Shown here: positions 51,867 through 60,266 of the stretch, in pieces
Position numbering within the stretch: the first letter of the stretch is position 1
How the letters are laid out: every line of letters begins with the position of its first letter
Assembly (NCBI GenBank): GCA_016700155.1
Contig: CP065001.1
Location: forward strand, 930,001 to 994,000
Origin: Ignavibacteriales bacterium
GTDB taxonomy: Bacteria > Bacteroidota > Ignavibacteria > Ignavibacteriales > Ignavibacteriaceae
Direction: 5' to 3'
Length of the DNA stretch: 64,000 bases
The notes under the pieces: generated by a model
What the model was told of the DNA's origin: nothing
The model's database searches: none
What the model saw: only the letters and a program-made list of their open reading frames with translations
Program-made: the position numbers and the translations under genes

Positions 51867-53780
51867 TTACATTTCAGTTAATAGTTCCTTTAATTCTTCT
51901 ACTTTGGATAATCTTATTAGGATTTTATTTACTCTTTTTGAAACCGCAGGATTGGAAATTTTAAGTTTTTCTCCAATCTCTTCATAAGGTTCTTTTTTGA
52001 TTAAGTGTTCATCTAGTAATTCTTGTTCTTCTGTATTACAGTATTTTTCAATTATGTCTCTGAAAAAAAAATCTTTAAGATTGATATTAATTGCCCTTTT
52101 TACATCAACACCAGGTTTTTTAATAGACATTGTATAATAGTTAATCTTATCTATTTCAGTTTTTGAAGTGTCCTCTTCCAATACAGAAAAACTCTTAAAA
52201 TGTCCCGAGAGATTAAGCATTTCACTCTCAGGTTCATCATAGTCTATTTCAATATCTTTTAAATCAATTACTTCATATTTAGAAATTTCAGTTTCTTTTT
52301 CGTTTTTCTCCACTTTGAATGCATCAAGATCTTTTTCATCCCAAGATGTATTTTCCATAAATTGATCGACAACAAATCTTTTATTATACTCAAAACTCTG
52401 TTTACGCTCTTTCTCTTTTGACCGACTTAAACTTAGCCAGAATACATAAAATTTAAGAAAAGATAGAAATAACTGTACATTTATTAATTTAAGATCGATA
52501 TCACTAATTTTATGAAGTTTAAAGACTGAAGAGAGCAAAAAGGTATATAGGTTAAGATTTTTAAAGTTAAGATATTTTAATAAAAGTGGATCAAATACTG
52601 GGGTTCTGTAACCGAGATATGGTGTACCTATATGCATTAGAATAAATAACCTTTTTTCTGGCTTAGTAAAGTTTTCGTTCTTATTTAATTCATTAAAAGT
52701 TTTTTTTGCCCATTCTCTATAACAACGTCGGAATAACATTTCAATTTCTAAATTAATTTGCTCAACCATTCCTTGTGTACTTGCGAACGTATCATTGATA
52801 TACACGAGAACTAAAAAACTATTCACTGGCTCTGGTTGTGAATGATAGTGCTTGATTCGATCTATCCAATTCTGAATCTTTTCTATTTTCTCTTTACTTT
52901 TCTTTCTAACAAGAAATTCATCTAAAGATTGAAGCGCTTCCTTTACTATTTTATTAAGCTCCTCATTGCTTACGACTGTTTGTGTTTTATTGTTCTTATT
53001 TTCTTTTAATTCCGGTGACTGTTGCTCATTCTGAGGATATCTGGAAAGCAAGGATTTTACTGTTTTTAATATTAAACCGAAATCTGTCGATCTTAACTCT
53101 TCCAAAATCGGATCTTCAGTTAGGAAGTCTTTTAATTCCTCAATTTCTCTTTTCGTATATGTTCTTCTAAACTTTTCTTTTTTATTCTTAATATTTTCAA
53201 CAATATTCTGAGTATTAATTTTCACAAAATATTGCGCGATTTTCCTAAAATATTCTTTTGAAAAACGTTTTTGAGTAGGCAACGTTTGATCAATTTCGGC
53301 AATTTCATCATAGGCGGCTTTGAAAAATAATTTTTGAACAGAATGTCCGGTCACATCTAAAATTGAATATTCAATTTTTAACTTTGCATTATCTGCTTCC
53401 TTCTTTGTGGGCCAGGTTTTTTCCTGCTTGGTAAGCAGTTCCCGTATGCGATTATTATAATCCATCGAATTTATCTTGAATGTTCGAGTATTCTTTAGTG
53501 TACTGCGGAGATATTGACCCTTTAAATCAAAATGTGTTGCTCGATAATACTCTAAATAGAAGGCTATATTGAATTCAGAAAATTGTTCTGATCCATATCT
53601 CTTAAAAAAAGGATGTAAGAATGATTCCGAAGAAAGAAGTTTTCCCCAATCGGGAATAAAAATTCTAAGTTCACCGGAATTTTGAAGACCTATTTCTTTC
53701 TTAAAGCCAGTCTTAAAATCAAGATCAACTGTCTCAATTATTAGACCTGTGCCGTCGCTAAATGTTATTTCTTTTTCCAA
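51867..53780 (-). CDS. Large unknown protein with C-terminal sigma-region-4-like helix-turn-helix
   Basis: 637 residues from TTG 53780 (AAGGGTGG upstream). Rich in Lys, Glu and Asn. No signal peptide; one hydrophobic stretch near 455-470 (FLSFLKFYVFWLSLS) is probably a buried helix. The last 60 residues (NTEEQELLDEHLIKKEPYEEIGEKLKISNPAVSKRVNKIL) read like sigma-70 region 4: an acidic lead-in, then a two-helix DNA-binding motif. No region 2 is visible, so it is not a normal sigma factor. It heads the leftward cluster and may control it. Confidence 0.7.
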   Translation of the reverse strand: MEKEITFSDGTGLIIETVDLDFKTGFKKEIGLQNSGELRIFIPDWGKLLSSESFLHPFFKRYGSEQFSEFNIAFYLEYYRATHFDLKGQYLRSTLKNTRTFKINSMDYNNRIRELLTKQEKTWPTKKEADNAKLKIEYSILDVTGHSVQKLFFKAAYDEIAEIDQTLPTQKRFSKEYFRKIAQYFVKINTQNIVENIKNKKEKFRRTYTKREIEELKDFLTEDPILEELRSTDFGLILKTVKSLLSRYPQNEQQSPELKENKNNKTQTVVSNEELNKIVKEALQSLDEFLVRKKSKEKIEKIQNWIDRIKHYHSQPEPVNSFLVLVYINDTFASTQGMVEQINLEIEMLFRRCYREWAKKTFNELNKNENFTKPEKRLFILMHIGTPYLGYRTPVFDPLLLKYLNFKNLNLYTFLLSSVFKLHKISDIDLKLINVQLFLSFLKFYVFWLSLSRSKEKERKQSFEYNKRFVVDQFMENTSWDEKDLDAFKVEKNEKETEISKYEVIDLKDIEIDYDEPESEMLNLSGHFKSFSVLEEDTSKTEIDKINYYTMSIKKPGVDVKRAININLKDFFFRDIIEKYCNTEEQELLDEHLIKKEPYEEIGEKLKISNPAVSKRVNKILIRLSKVEELKELLTEM

Positions 53781-53999
53781 TTATTCCACCCTTTAAATTT
53801 TGTCCTATACTTTTATCATTTAATATAAATAATTTAAAATTATTTAATCAAAATATTTAACATCTTTGAAAAATTGAGTTCTCTTTTGAAATTATTTCTT
53901 CTATTGTCTTTCATAATTTGATTCAGCTTAGTTTGTTCAAATCATTTTTAATGTTAGTATTTCGCATTTGTAGATTGGATTTTATTTCTATTGAACTAT
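53781..53999. other. AT-rich intergenic stretch
   Basis: Between the 637-residue gene and the hipA-like remnant. No gene or stable structure seen; likely carries the leftward promoter. Confidence 0.3.
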
Positions 54000-54189
54000 T
54001 CAACTGTTGAAAATACGGATTACTCTACGTTCATCGATGGTGGTGTAATTCCTAAAGCAAGTGTGATGAATAATAATGGCAATTTATGGATACCAAAATT
54101 CCAAACAGAGGTGAGGCTAAAAATATTGGAGGTTGGAAAATGGTTACATATAAATTAGCCGTAAGATTCGGCCTGATTATAATCTCTTA
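54000..54189 (+). pseudogene. HipA-like toxin remnant, frameshifted
   Basis: One frame reads DYSTFIDGGVIPKASVMNNN then GNLWIPKF; the next frame continues PNRGEAKNIGGWKMVTYKLA then VRFGLIIIS before a stop. Joined across a missing base near 54101 (TTCCAAAC in place of TTCCCAAAC) this follows the HipA kinase N-lobe pattern GGARPKA..., LWIAKFPS..., VGAWE...ELA. Only about 60 residues survive; the kinase core is absent. It is the trace of a toxin-antitoxin module. Confidence 0.6.
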
Positions 54190-54435
54190 ATTCATAAATA
54201 ATAGCACAAAAACATTTTATTCAATAATTTGGATACAATACACAAACAGATAATTGAAACTTTCAATATTATGGTTTCTTTATTTTGGATTTCAATATCT
54301 GTTTTTATATCCAAGAATTTTAGGTATTAATTACAATTTTGAAAAATTTACATATTGTCTCACTTTTATTGTACTTGAAAAATTAAGTATTCTGTGTGGT
54401 ACACAAAATGAATAAATAAAATCAAAAAAATAAAA

Positions 54436-54783
54436 ATGAAATTCGACCCTGATATTACAATCAATGTTGTTAGAACCTGGGATGGTTTAATTAACCCTAG
54501 TTTAATCAAATGGAGTGGTGCAATTAATATTCACCGGAGGGATGCTAAAAGAATATTACAGCGTGAGATATGGAATTCCAGAAAATTTCATAATGATGGT
54601 GATGATTTTGTTTCGATATATATCTCAAGATTCTGGGGAGATGACAAAGGGATAGACTATTTATTACATCTTAAAGACCTGAAAAATGGTGAAACAAGAG
54701 TGACGCCAATGTATGAGATTGAATTTGTTAAGCATTCACATAGGGATGGCCATAAAAACTATATAGTGTTCAAGAAAAAATAA
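54436..54783 (+). CDS. Hypothetical protein, start of rightward block
   Basis: 115 residues, basic and aromatic (INIHRRDAKRILQREIWNSR), no signal peptide. Ends two bases before a structured RNA candidate. No recognised family; the beta-rich middle (DDFVSIYISRFWGDDKGIDYLLHL) suggests a compact fold. Frame and neighbours support it as real, function unknown. Confidence 0.6.
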   Translation: MKFDPDITINVVRTWDGLINPSLIKWSGAINIHRRDAKRILQREIWNSRKFHNDGDDFVSIYISRFWGDDKGIDYLLHLKDLKNGETRVTPMYEIEFVKHSHRDGHKNYIVFKKK

Positions 54784-54784
54784 T

Positions 54785-54935
54785 GGGTGTAGTAACTGCC
54801 ATTCGTGGCGAAGACTACGAGGTATCAGCGAAAGCTATGACGGGTTATAATTCTATCACAGGATGTGTATCTGATGTTTCCCTGACCCAAAGAGACATTA
54901 AATTGTCCGCCTCTAAATACACAAGTGCTACACCC
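54785..54935 (+). ncRNA. Candidate structured ncRNA with terminator
   Basis: GGGTGTAG (54785-54792) pairs with CTACACCC (54928-54935), closing about 150 bases. Inside are GCCA-TTCG-TGGC, AGC-GAAA-GCT followed two bases later by GACGGG, GAGG that can pair with CCTC, GACA/TGTC, and a GGGT that can pair with ACCC. It is directly followed by a terminator, so it looks like a transcription unit end. I cannot match it to a known RNA family. Confidence 0.6.
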
Positions 54936-54945
54936 TCCTTATAAG

Positions 54946-54978
54946 AAAGCCTACTAATTGAGTAGGCTTTTCTTTTTT
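54946..54978 (+). terminator. Rho-independent terminator
   Basis: AAAGCCTACT (54946-54955) pairs with AGTAGGCTTT (54961-54970) around AATTG, followed by TCTTTTTT. Ends the structured RNA transcript. Confidence 0.9.
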
Positions 54979-55423
54979 ACTAATCTATTTCTGAAGTTCT
55001 TATCTAAAAAAAATATATTTCACTGAAAGATTATCTGAAATAGATTTATAGTGATCGGGCTATGTAAAACAATCCTTCCTGAGATTCTACTACTGTAAAA
55101 AAATTTAATCAAAAACATGCTTTTTCGTTCAAATTTCATGTCTTTAGCAATTTTATAATAAATATTTTATTTGCTACTTGACCGCATGAAGGGAAATTAA
55201 TACATTATAAATAGTATCTTTCTTTTGAAACCACAAGAATTGAAATTTTGTAACCTGTCTATTGAAAACTAAAAATTTGATCTAAAAAGATCAGAAGCAT
55301 ATATTCAAATACTGGCAACATTTTGACAACCCACCTTAAGAACTAAAACATGGCGACTTTAATTAATATTAAACTGGGGTATATCCCAGGTCGAATCAAG
55401 TTTCATTAAATCACTATTCAAAA
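54979..55423. other. AT-rich intergenic stretch
   Basis: About 445 bases with no acceptable reading frame. A small hairpin CTGGG/CCCAG at 55374-55389 is the only structure. It must carry the promoter of the next rightward genes. Confidence 0.35.
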
Positions 55424-55786
55424 ATGAAATCAGAAATCAAAACAATCGAATTACCAGTTATAGGATATACTTTTACCACTAAGTATTCCCTTGCCAGGAA
55501 AATGGAAAAAGATTTAAAAAATGGTAATACTATAAAATTTCATACTTTTAAAGAGATAATTTATGAGGATCGGTGTGTTTTTATAATTTATGATGCTGCT
55601 TCTAGTGAAGATCCATATGCTATTTATTTTGGGAGGGTCGAATTTACTTATAACGATCCTAATGTTAATCCACTTATATATAAATTTTATCCGATAAAGA
55701 AAGTGAACGTGGAAGAAATTAAATTCTGCAATATTTGCCACGAGCCCAGAGCAGTAATAGTGCAAAACACAGAACTTGAATCTTGA
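55424..55786 (+). CDS. Hypothetical protein with C-terminal CxxC
   Basis: 120 residues starting MKSEIKTIELPVIGYTFTT. No signal peptide. The end has CNICHE, a CxxCH that would bind haem only if exported, so here more likely part of a small metal site or chance. Mid-part reads as beta strands. Family unknown. Confidence 0.6.
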   Translation: MKSEIKTIELPVIGYTFTTKYSLARKMEKDLKNGNTIKFHTFKEIIYEDRCVFIIYDAASSEDPYAIYFGRVEFTYNDPNVNPLIYKFYPIKKVNVEEIKFCNICHEPRAVIVQNTELES

Positions 55787-55894
55787 CAAGTCTAAATAGC
55801 GGGATTATATTATAAGTTATAAGACTAATAATTGAAAACCTGAAACCAACCAATAGACAACCCTAATAACTTAAAAACTGAAAACTAATTTATA

Positions 55895-55923
55895 GGAATG
55901 CTCTTTCAATGAGAGGGCATTCC
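55895..55923 (+). repeat. Leader hairpin before the DUF5659-like gene
   Basis: GGAATGC and GCATTCC pair, with TCT/AGA continuing across a bulge; the small gene's ATG is 36 bases downstream. Possible leader structure or terminator of the previous gene. Confidence 0.45.
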
Positions 55924-55958
55924 ACCTGATCCCAGAAAACATACAAGAGGATAAAAAA

Positions 55959-56177
55959 ATGTATAAAACAAAAGACTTTTATTTAACTGCGGTACTTGTA
56001 CTGCAGGGTTATAAAATAAAGCAGCATATAAATGAAAATAATAAGTCTGTCTTTTATTTTGAAGATAGCGAAGGACTACGTGCATTAGTGTCGGATTATT
56101 TTTACGATAAAGTAAGAGTATCTCCGCATCAGTTTCAAACAAGTATTAAGACTGTGAAGGCACTTATGTACAATTAA
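55959..56177 (+). CDS. DUF5659-like small protein
   Basis: 72 residues. The pattern YKTKDFYLTAVLVLQGYKI, FYFEDSEGLRALVSDYFYDKV, SPHQFQTSIKTVKALMYN resembles DUF5659, a small domain often found near replication genes of mobile elements: an N-terminal helix with 'T.D..LAA.L...G', a short strand pair with an aromatic, and a C-terminal helix pair. The link is by pattern only. It precedes the primase gene by 24 bases. Confidence 0.65.
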   Translation: MYKTKDFYLTAVLVLQGYKIKQHINENNKSVFYFEDSEGLRALVSDYFYDKVRVSPHQFQTSIKTVKALMYN

Positions 56178-56201
56178 AATTTTAATCAGTGGTAAACAAA
56201 A

Positions 56202-58892
56202 ATGTATAATGAGAAAAAGGGGAAGAGCAATCCTAATCTTGATGCTCTCCGTAAAAAAGTAAATGAAATACCTGCCGAACAAATTGCAAATAAATTTGGT
56301 TTACTGCACACAGTAAATGGAAAAAGTCCTCAGGGTGATTGTCCAACTGGTCATTTTTCAAGTGGTGGCAAATGCTTCTCAATTAATACTACAAAGAATC
56401 AATGGAGATGTTTTCAATGTGAAAGAGGAGGTGATAACATTGAGCTTATCAAGATATTCAAGAAGATAGATTATGTTGAAGCGCTCAAGTGGGCTGCAAA
56501 AGAATTTCACATCCAGCATTCAGTTGATTTCAATAATCCTTACAATCACAAATTATCAGATGAAGAACAGGAAAAAATAAGAGCTTTTAATTCCAGAGCA
56601 GAACTATTTGAGACTGCATATGAATGGATGCACGAGTTGTTATTTACTGATGAAGCAAAAGAAGCTCGTGACTATCTGGTGAATAATAGAAAATACGATG
56701 TTGAAGTTCTTAAAAAATCAGAGTTCTGTTATTTTCCTCCTGGACGGGATATTAAAGATTATTTACGTAAGAAGCATGCGGATAAAGAAGCTGATATAAA
56801 TGATCTTCCTCTATCTGGAAGAACCGGAGATAAATACAGGCTAGCAATTCCGTACAGAAACAGAAAAGGAAAAATCAACGGTTTTATTAAAAGAGCTACT
56901 CCGAATACAGTTATAATTGAAACTGATAAAGATGGAAATCCGAAAGAAGTCAGATATGATTCTACTAAGGGCTTGAATAAAGAGGATATATTTAATTTGT
57001 GTAAGTGCAAGGACCAGGAAACATTAGTCATCTTTGAAGGATATCCTGATGCAGGATATTTTTATGCTGCTGGGATGGAGAATGCTACAGCAGTAGGGCA
57101 GGGGTTACTGAGCGCTTCACATCTGAAGGGCTTGAGTATGTCGAAGGTTAAGAATGTTATTATCTCCTTTGATAATGATAAAGAAAAAGAGGAAGATAAG
57201 AAGACCGGTAAGATCGTTAAACAGGAAGGACCTGGTATTCTGAACACCGAAGAAGCAGTTCGGTTAATTCTGAATGATTCAGACATTACTCCTTTTGTTC
57301 TTGATCCTAAATTACTTGATCCTCATAAAGATCCTGATGAATACTACAGAGCTAATGGTCTCGATGCAACTAAAGCACTTTACAAGAAAGCAACTAAAGG
57401 GATTTTATGGCTGGCTGATAGAATATTATTAAAATATGATGAGAATGATTCGTTATCGAAGCAGACTACGAAGGATCAACTACTCTACCTAACTACCCTA
57501 ACCTCTGATGCAGAAGATGTTGCTCAGTTAACTAAACTGATAATGGAAAAACTCAAGCTTGACAAATCCCTGGTAAACAAATTAGTTAAAGAAAAGCAAA
57601 AAGAGTCAAAAATAGAAAGGTATAAGAAAATTAAGAATGCTAATCTCGCAGGGCAAAAAAGATATTTCCCGTTTATTGAAAGAAGTACAAGCTCATACTC
57701 ATATCTCGATACAAAAGAAGGTGAAATATATATGAGTGTACAGGAGGGGATATTGGAAAATATTCTTTTGTCAGGAGAAGAAAGGCTGCCTGATATTATT
57801 CCTGTACTCAAGGCAGACTTCAATGTTAATTCCAATGAGAGAATAGACCTTGAGAAAGAAATTATTAATCTGTTTGTTCCAACGGAGTATATGCTTTTAA
57901 GTAAAAACTTGAAAATCTTCCACCCAAAAAAAGATTTCCCTCATATATACAGATTAGTTATGAACCTGATTCCAAAATACCGTGAGAGAAAAAGATTTCT
58001 GAACTGGCTTGCAGGTATTCTACAGACAAGACAAAAACAACTTACTGCCTGGGTACTCAAGGGCGAACAGGGAGCTGGTAAAGGTATCTTTCTTGACTAT
58101 GTACTCAAGGAATTATTTGGAAGAAGACAAACAGTAAAGGTAGAGGATTCAGATCTACAGAGTGATTTTAATCCCTGGTTAAAGAATACAATACTTGTTG
58201 CATTCAATGAGGTAGCTCACGATAACAGTACGAGGAATAATATCAAATCCAGAATTAAAGCAATTATAACTGATCCTGATGTAATGATAAACGAGAAGAA
58301 CATTCGTAACTACTTCATTACTAACTATGTTAACTGCTTATTCTTCAGTAATGAAAAAGTTCCTTTGTTCATTGAACAAAAAGACAGGAGATTAAATGTT
58401 GTCTCTACAGGACCCAACCTACTCACCTTTGATTGGTTCAAGAAGGATCCTGAAGGATTTATAAATTCATTGAAATCAGAAGTCCCGAGCTTTGCACAAT
58501 TCCTTATGAATTGGAAATATGATCCTATTGCTGCAAAGACCTGTATTGATAATGATGAAAAAGCGGCGATGGTTTCTGTAGGTCTGAATAAGTTTGAGGA
58601 GTTTGCAATACATCTGAAGAAGGCAGATCTGGAATGGTTTGAAGAGAATATCATTCACAGTAATTACGAAAAAGATCAGGATTTTCTGAACAGAAAAAGC
58701 TTGTTCAAGATAACAGAGGATGATCTCAAGGGAAGTATTAAAAAGGAACTAGCTCTCGAGGCATTCAATCATATATATGTAAATCAACAAGTAAATAATA
58801 TTCAGCTTGGCAGAAGTCTGAAGCTGTATGGAATAAGATCAGAGAGATCAAGAAAAACAGATGATAATAACTGGTACTATATGTGGGGGTAG
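56202..58892 (+). CDS. Primase-helicase replication protein
   Basis: 896 residues. Order: CHC2-type zinc finger (about 46-80; CPTGH, CFQC), primase TOPRIM region (about 265-330; VIFEGYPDAGY, IISFDNDKE), linker, then an SF3/D5-like helicase core (about 600-780) with Walker A GEQGAGKGIF, NTILVAFNEVAH and a sensor region CLFFSNEKVP with RRLNV. Such fusions replicate phages, satellites and plasmids. Directly downstream is an iteron-like repeat field, a likely origin. It is the hallmark replication gene of the element. Confidence 0.92.
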   Translation: MYNEKKGKSNPNLDALRKKVNEIPAEQIANKFGLLHTVNGKSPQGDCPTGHFSSGGKCFSINTTKNQWRCFQCERGGDNIELIKIFKKIDYVEALKWAAKEFHIQHSVDFNNPYNHKLSDEEQEKIRAFNSRAELFETAYEWMHELLFTDEAKEARDYLVNNRKYDVEVLKKSEFCYFPPGRDIKDYLRKKHADKEADINDLPLSGRTGDKYRLAIPYRNRKGKINGFIKRATPNTVIIETDKDGNPKEVRYDSTKGLNKEDIFNLCKCKDQETLVIFEGYPDAGYFYAAGMENATAVGQGLLSASHLKGLSMSKVKNVIISFDNDKEKEEDKKTGKIVKQEGPGILNTEEAVRLILNDSDITPFVLDPKLLDPHKDPDEYYRANGLDATKALYKKATKGILWLADRILLKYDENDSLSKQTTKDQLLYLTTLTSDAEDVAQLTKLIMEKLKLDKSLVNKLVKEKQKESKIERYKKIKNANLAGQKRYFPFIERSTSSYSYLDTKEGEIYMSVQEGILENILLSGEERLPDIIPVLKADFNVNSNERIDLEKEIINLFVPTEYMLLSKNLKIFHPKKDFPHIYRLVMNLIPKYRERKRFLNWLAGILQTRQKQLTAWVLKGEQGAGKGIFLDYVLKELFGRRQTVKVEDSDLQSDFNPWLKNTILVAFNEVAHDNSTRNNIKSRIKAIITDPDVMINEKNIRNYFITNYVNCLFFSNEKVPLFIEQKDRRLNVVSTGPNLLTFDWFKKDPEGFINSLKSEVPSFAQFLMNWKYDPIAAKTCIDNDEKAAMVSVGLNKFEEFAIHLKKADLEWFEENIIHSNYEKDQDFLNRKSLFKITEDDLKGSIKKELALEAFNHIYVNQQVNNIQLGRSLKLYGIRSERSRKTDDNNWYYMWG

Positions 58893-58907
58893 TTAGGTAG
58901 AATAATC

Positions 58908-59199
58908 TATGGCAATTGCCATACTTTCTGCCATACCTTTTTTTAAGCAGTCGTGTCTGTAAGTTCTTTAAAATAAGGGGGTTGCCATAGAATGTCATAC
59001 TTTGTCATAGATTTTAAACTTAGGTTTGAAAAAAATATATTTTTTAAAAATAAATATCCTACCAACCTTGTTGGATAATCTATGACAATCTATGGCAAGT
59101 GTGGCAATGTGTGAATTTAAAACAATTTCAAAGGATTGCCTGCCATACTTGAAAATAAAGTATGGCGCAAAGTGTGGCAATCCGAAATAAAGTATGGCA
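58908..59199. repeat. Iteron-like repeat field, candidate replication origin
   Basis: Seven exact copies of TATGGCA (or its complement TGCCATA) start at 58908, 58917, 58930, 58983, 59091, 59141 and 59193, with near copies TGTGGCA, TATGACA and TGTCATA. The first two form a perfect 16-base palindrome (58908-58923). The AT-rich stretch about 59025-59060 is a possible unwinding region. The field follows the primase-helicase, as plasmid origins often do. Confidence 0.65.
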
Positions 59200-59279
59200 A
59201 TAATTTAATGAGGTCTAATGCAGATAAACAACCTAGAAAAATTAAAAGTGATATACAGATAACAACTTAGGAGGCAATT

Positions 59280-59591
59280 ATGACTAGGGATAAGAACAAC
59301 ATAGGAAAAAGACAAAATACAATGACAAAAACATTAATTAATAATATAGGCTTGCAAGAAGTGGAGACGCTATGGGTCCAACACGGCTGTTACAAAGCCG
59401 CTGAAGAACTCAGCAAGATGCTTAACACTTATATCAGCTTTTCAACTATACGCTACTTGAGCCAGGTATGCCGTTGGACTCGGCCTGTGAATCCAAAATC
59501 AGCAATCTATATAGGAGTAAAAAGGGGAACCGTTCCAGCTTCAGACTATCCACATTTAATATTCCCAGAGGAGGAAACAAAAAATGAATAA
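59280..59591 (+). CDS. Small helix-turn-helix-like protein
   Basis: 103 residues after AGGAGG at good spacing. The segment CYKAAEELSKMLNTYISFST with IRYLSQVCRW reads as a helix-turn-helix with a recognition helix, and the rest is basic. Possible DNA-binding protein for the neighbouring iteron field or for its own operon. It overlaps the next gene by eight bases. Confidence 0.65.
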   Translation: MTRDKNNIGKRQNTMTKTLINNIGLQEVETLWVQHGCYKAAEELSKMLNTYISFSTIRYLSQVCRWTRPVNPKSAIYIGVKRGTVPASDYPHLIFPEEETKNE

Positions 59592-59775
59592 TAGCAACAA
59601 ACCTATACTCGAAAGCTTAATAAACAAAAAATCCAAAGACCGAGCTGACATAGTTTTTAATAAATTACTTAGTCTACAGAAAAAACCAAAAAATCCTTTT
59701 GATGAAGCTAGAACATTTACTACTCCATCAATGAGAGAAACTAAATCAGGAGAAACATTAATTGATACAGTTTAA
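59584..59775 (+). CDS. Hypothetical small protein
   Basis: 63 residues; GAGGAGG within the previous gene precedes the ATG. Charged, probably unstructured apart from a helix (KSKDRADIVFNKLLSLQKK). Overlaps both neighbours, so the three short genes 59280-60007 are one translationally coupled unit. Confidence 0.6.
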   Translation: MNNSNKPILESLINKKSKDRADIVFNKLLSLQKKPKNPFDEARTFTTPSMRETKSGETLIDTV

Positions 59776-60007
59776 AGGTGGAGATGGGTCGGGTAAAAAC
59801 GAAGCAATTATAATACTTGGCCCCAACAACGAAAGAGAGGGAGTAGATGCTGAGTATGATTATATTGAGCGAAAGTTTGGTGATTTTGAAATAGAATCTC
59901 AGACATTCATTGATGATGGTGATAAACAATATGATATGATGAATATAAGCTATGCTCTGAATGAAAAGAAAAAAGAATTATGGTTTGATATCTCAGATTT
60001 TTATTGA
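59762..60007 (+). CDS. Hypothetical small acidic protein, TTG start
   Basis: 81 residues from TTG 59762; AGGAG lies nine bases upstream. The glycine-rich FKGGDGSGKNEAI is not a proper Walker A. Acidic, no membrane span. Overlaps the previous gene by 14 bases and is followed by a long palindromic terminator. Confidence 0.6.
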   Translation: MIQFKGGDGSGKNEAIIILGPNNEREGVDAEYDYIERKFGDFEIESQTFIDDGDKQYDMMNISYALNEKKKELWFDISDFY

Positions 60008-60013
60008 AAGTAA

Positions 60014-60039
60014 AAAAGGGGAGCAGCTGCTCCCCTTTT
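60014..60039. terminator. Bidirectional palindromic terminator
   Basis: A perfect 26-base palindrome with A4 / T4 ends around GGGGAGCAG/CTGCTCCCC. It ends the 59280-60007 unit and, on the other strand, could end the short leftward frame at 60064-60165. Confidence 0.85.
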
Positions 60040-60063
60040 CATTGGAAACCGTTCCCGCAGATC

Positions 60064-60165
60064 TTACTTCGTGTAATGAACAGGGTAATTACCGCTTGCT
60101 GCAGGAGTTTTGTATTCAGCGGGGATTATTTTTAGTCCTGCTCTTGCTGCAGTTTTTATGTCCAT
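60064..60165 (-). CDS. Short leftward ORF or truncated gene end
   Basis: 33 codons from ATG 60165 to TAA 60064: MDIKTAARAGLKIIPAEYKT then PAASGNYPVHYTK. Stop-free for another 15 codons upstream, giving a hydrophobic stretch, but no start. It has no clear ribosome site. The regular reading and the two-way terminator suggest a real or recently truncated coding end at the element boundary. Confidence 0.35.
   Translation of the reverse strand: MDIKTAARAGLKIIPAEYKTPAASGNYPVHYTK
60134..60143. other. Candidate right attachment core
   Basis: AGTCCTGCTC is identical to tRNA-Asn positions 44229-44238, the T-arm to acceptor junction. A ten-base match is short, but it falls where the element's gene content ends. 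Confidence 0.35.
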
Positions 60166-60266
60166 AAGTACAATAATTGTTGCAATATACGCAAAGCTGC
60201 TTCGTGTTAATTAAGAATAATTTTATATTAAACATAATTTAAATTTATTTATTTCCAGGTAAATTG

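Larger units (their letters stand above)
44229..60143. mobile_element. Integrated plasmid-like element at tRNA-Asn
   Basis: About 16 kb from the tRNA-Asn 3' end to roughly 60.1 kb, bounded by a serine recombinase on the left. It holds a primase-helicase, iteron-like repeats, DUF5659-like and small unknown genes, TPR proteins, a NADAR enzyme, a decayed hipA-like gene and several structured RNA candidates. No capsid, tail, relaxase or conjugation genes are seen. The left end is well supported; the right end rests on gene content and a 10-base match (AGTCCTGCTC) to the tRNA at 60134-60143. Confidence 0.7.

Noticed and set aside
56202..58892. Evidence for a prophage
   Set aside because: The primase-helicase is of a type also found in phages, but no terminase, capsid, portal, tail or lysis genes occur in the 16 kb.
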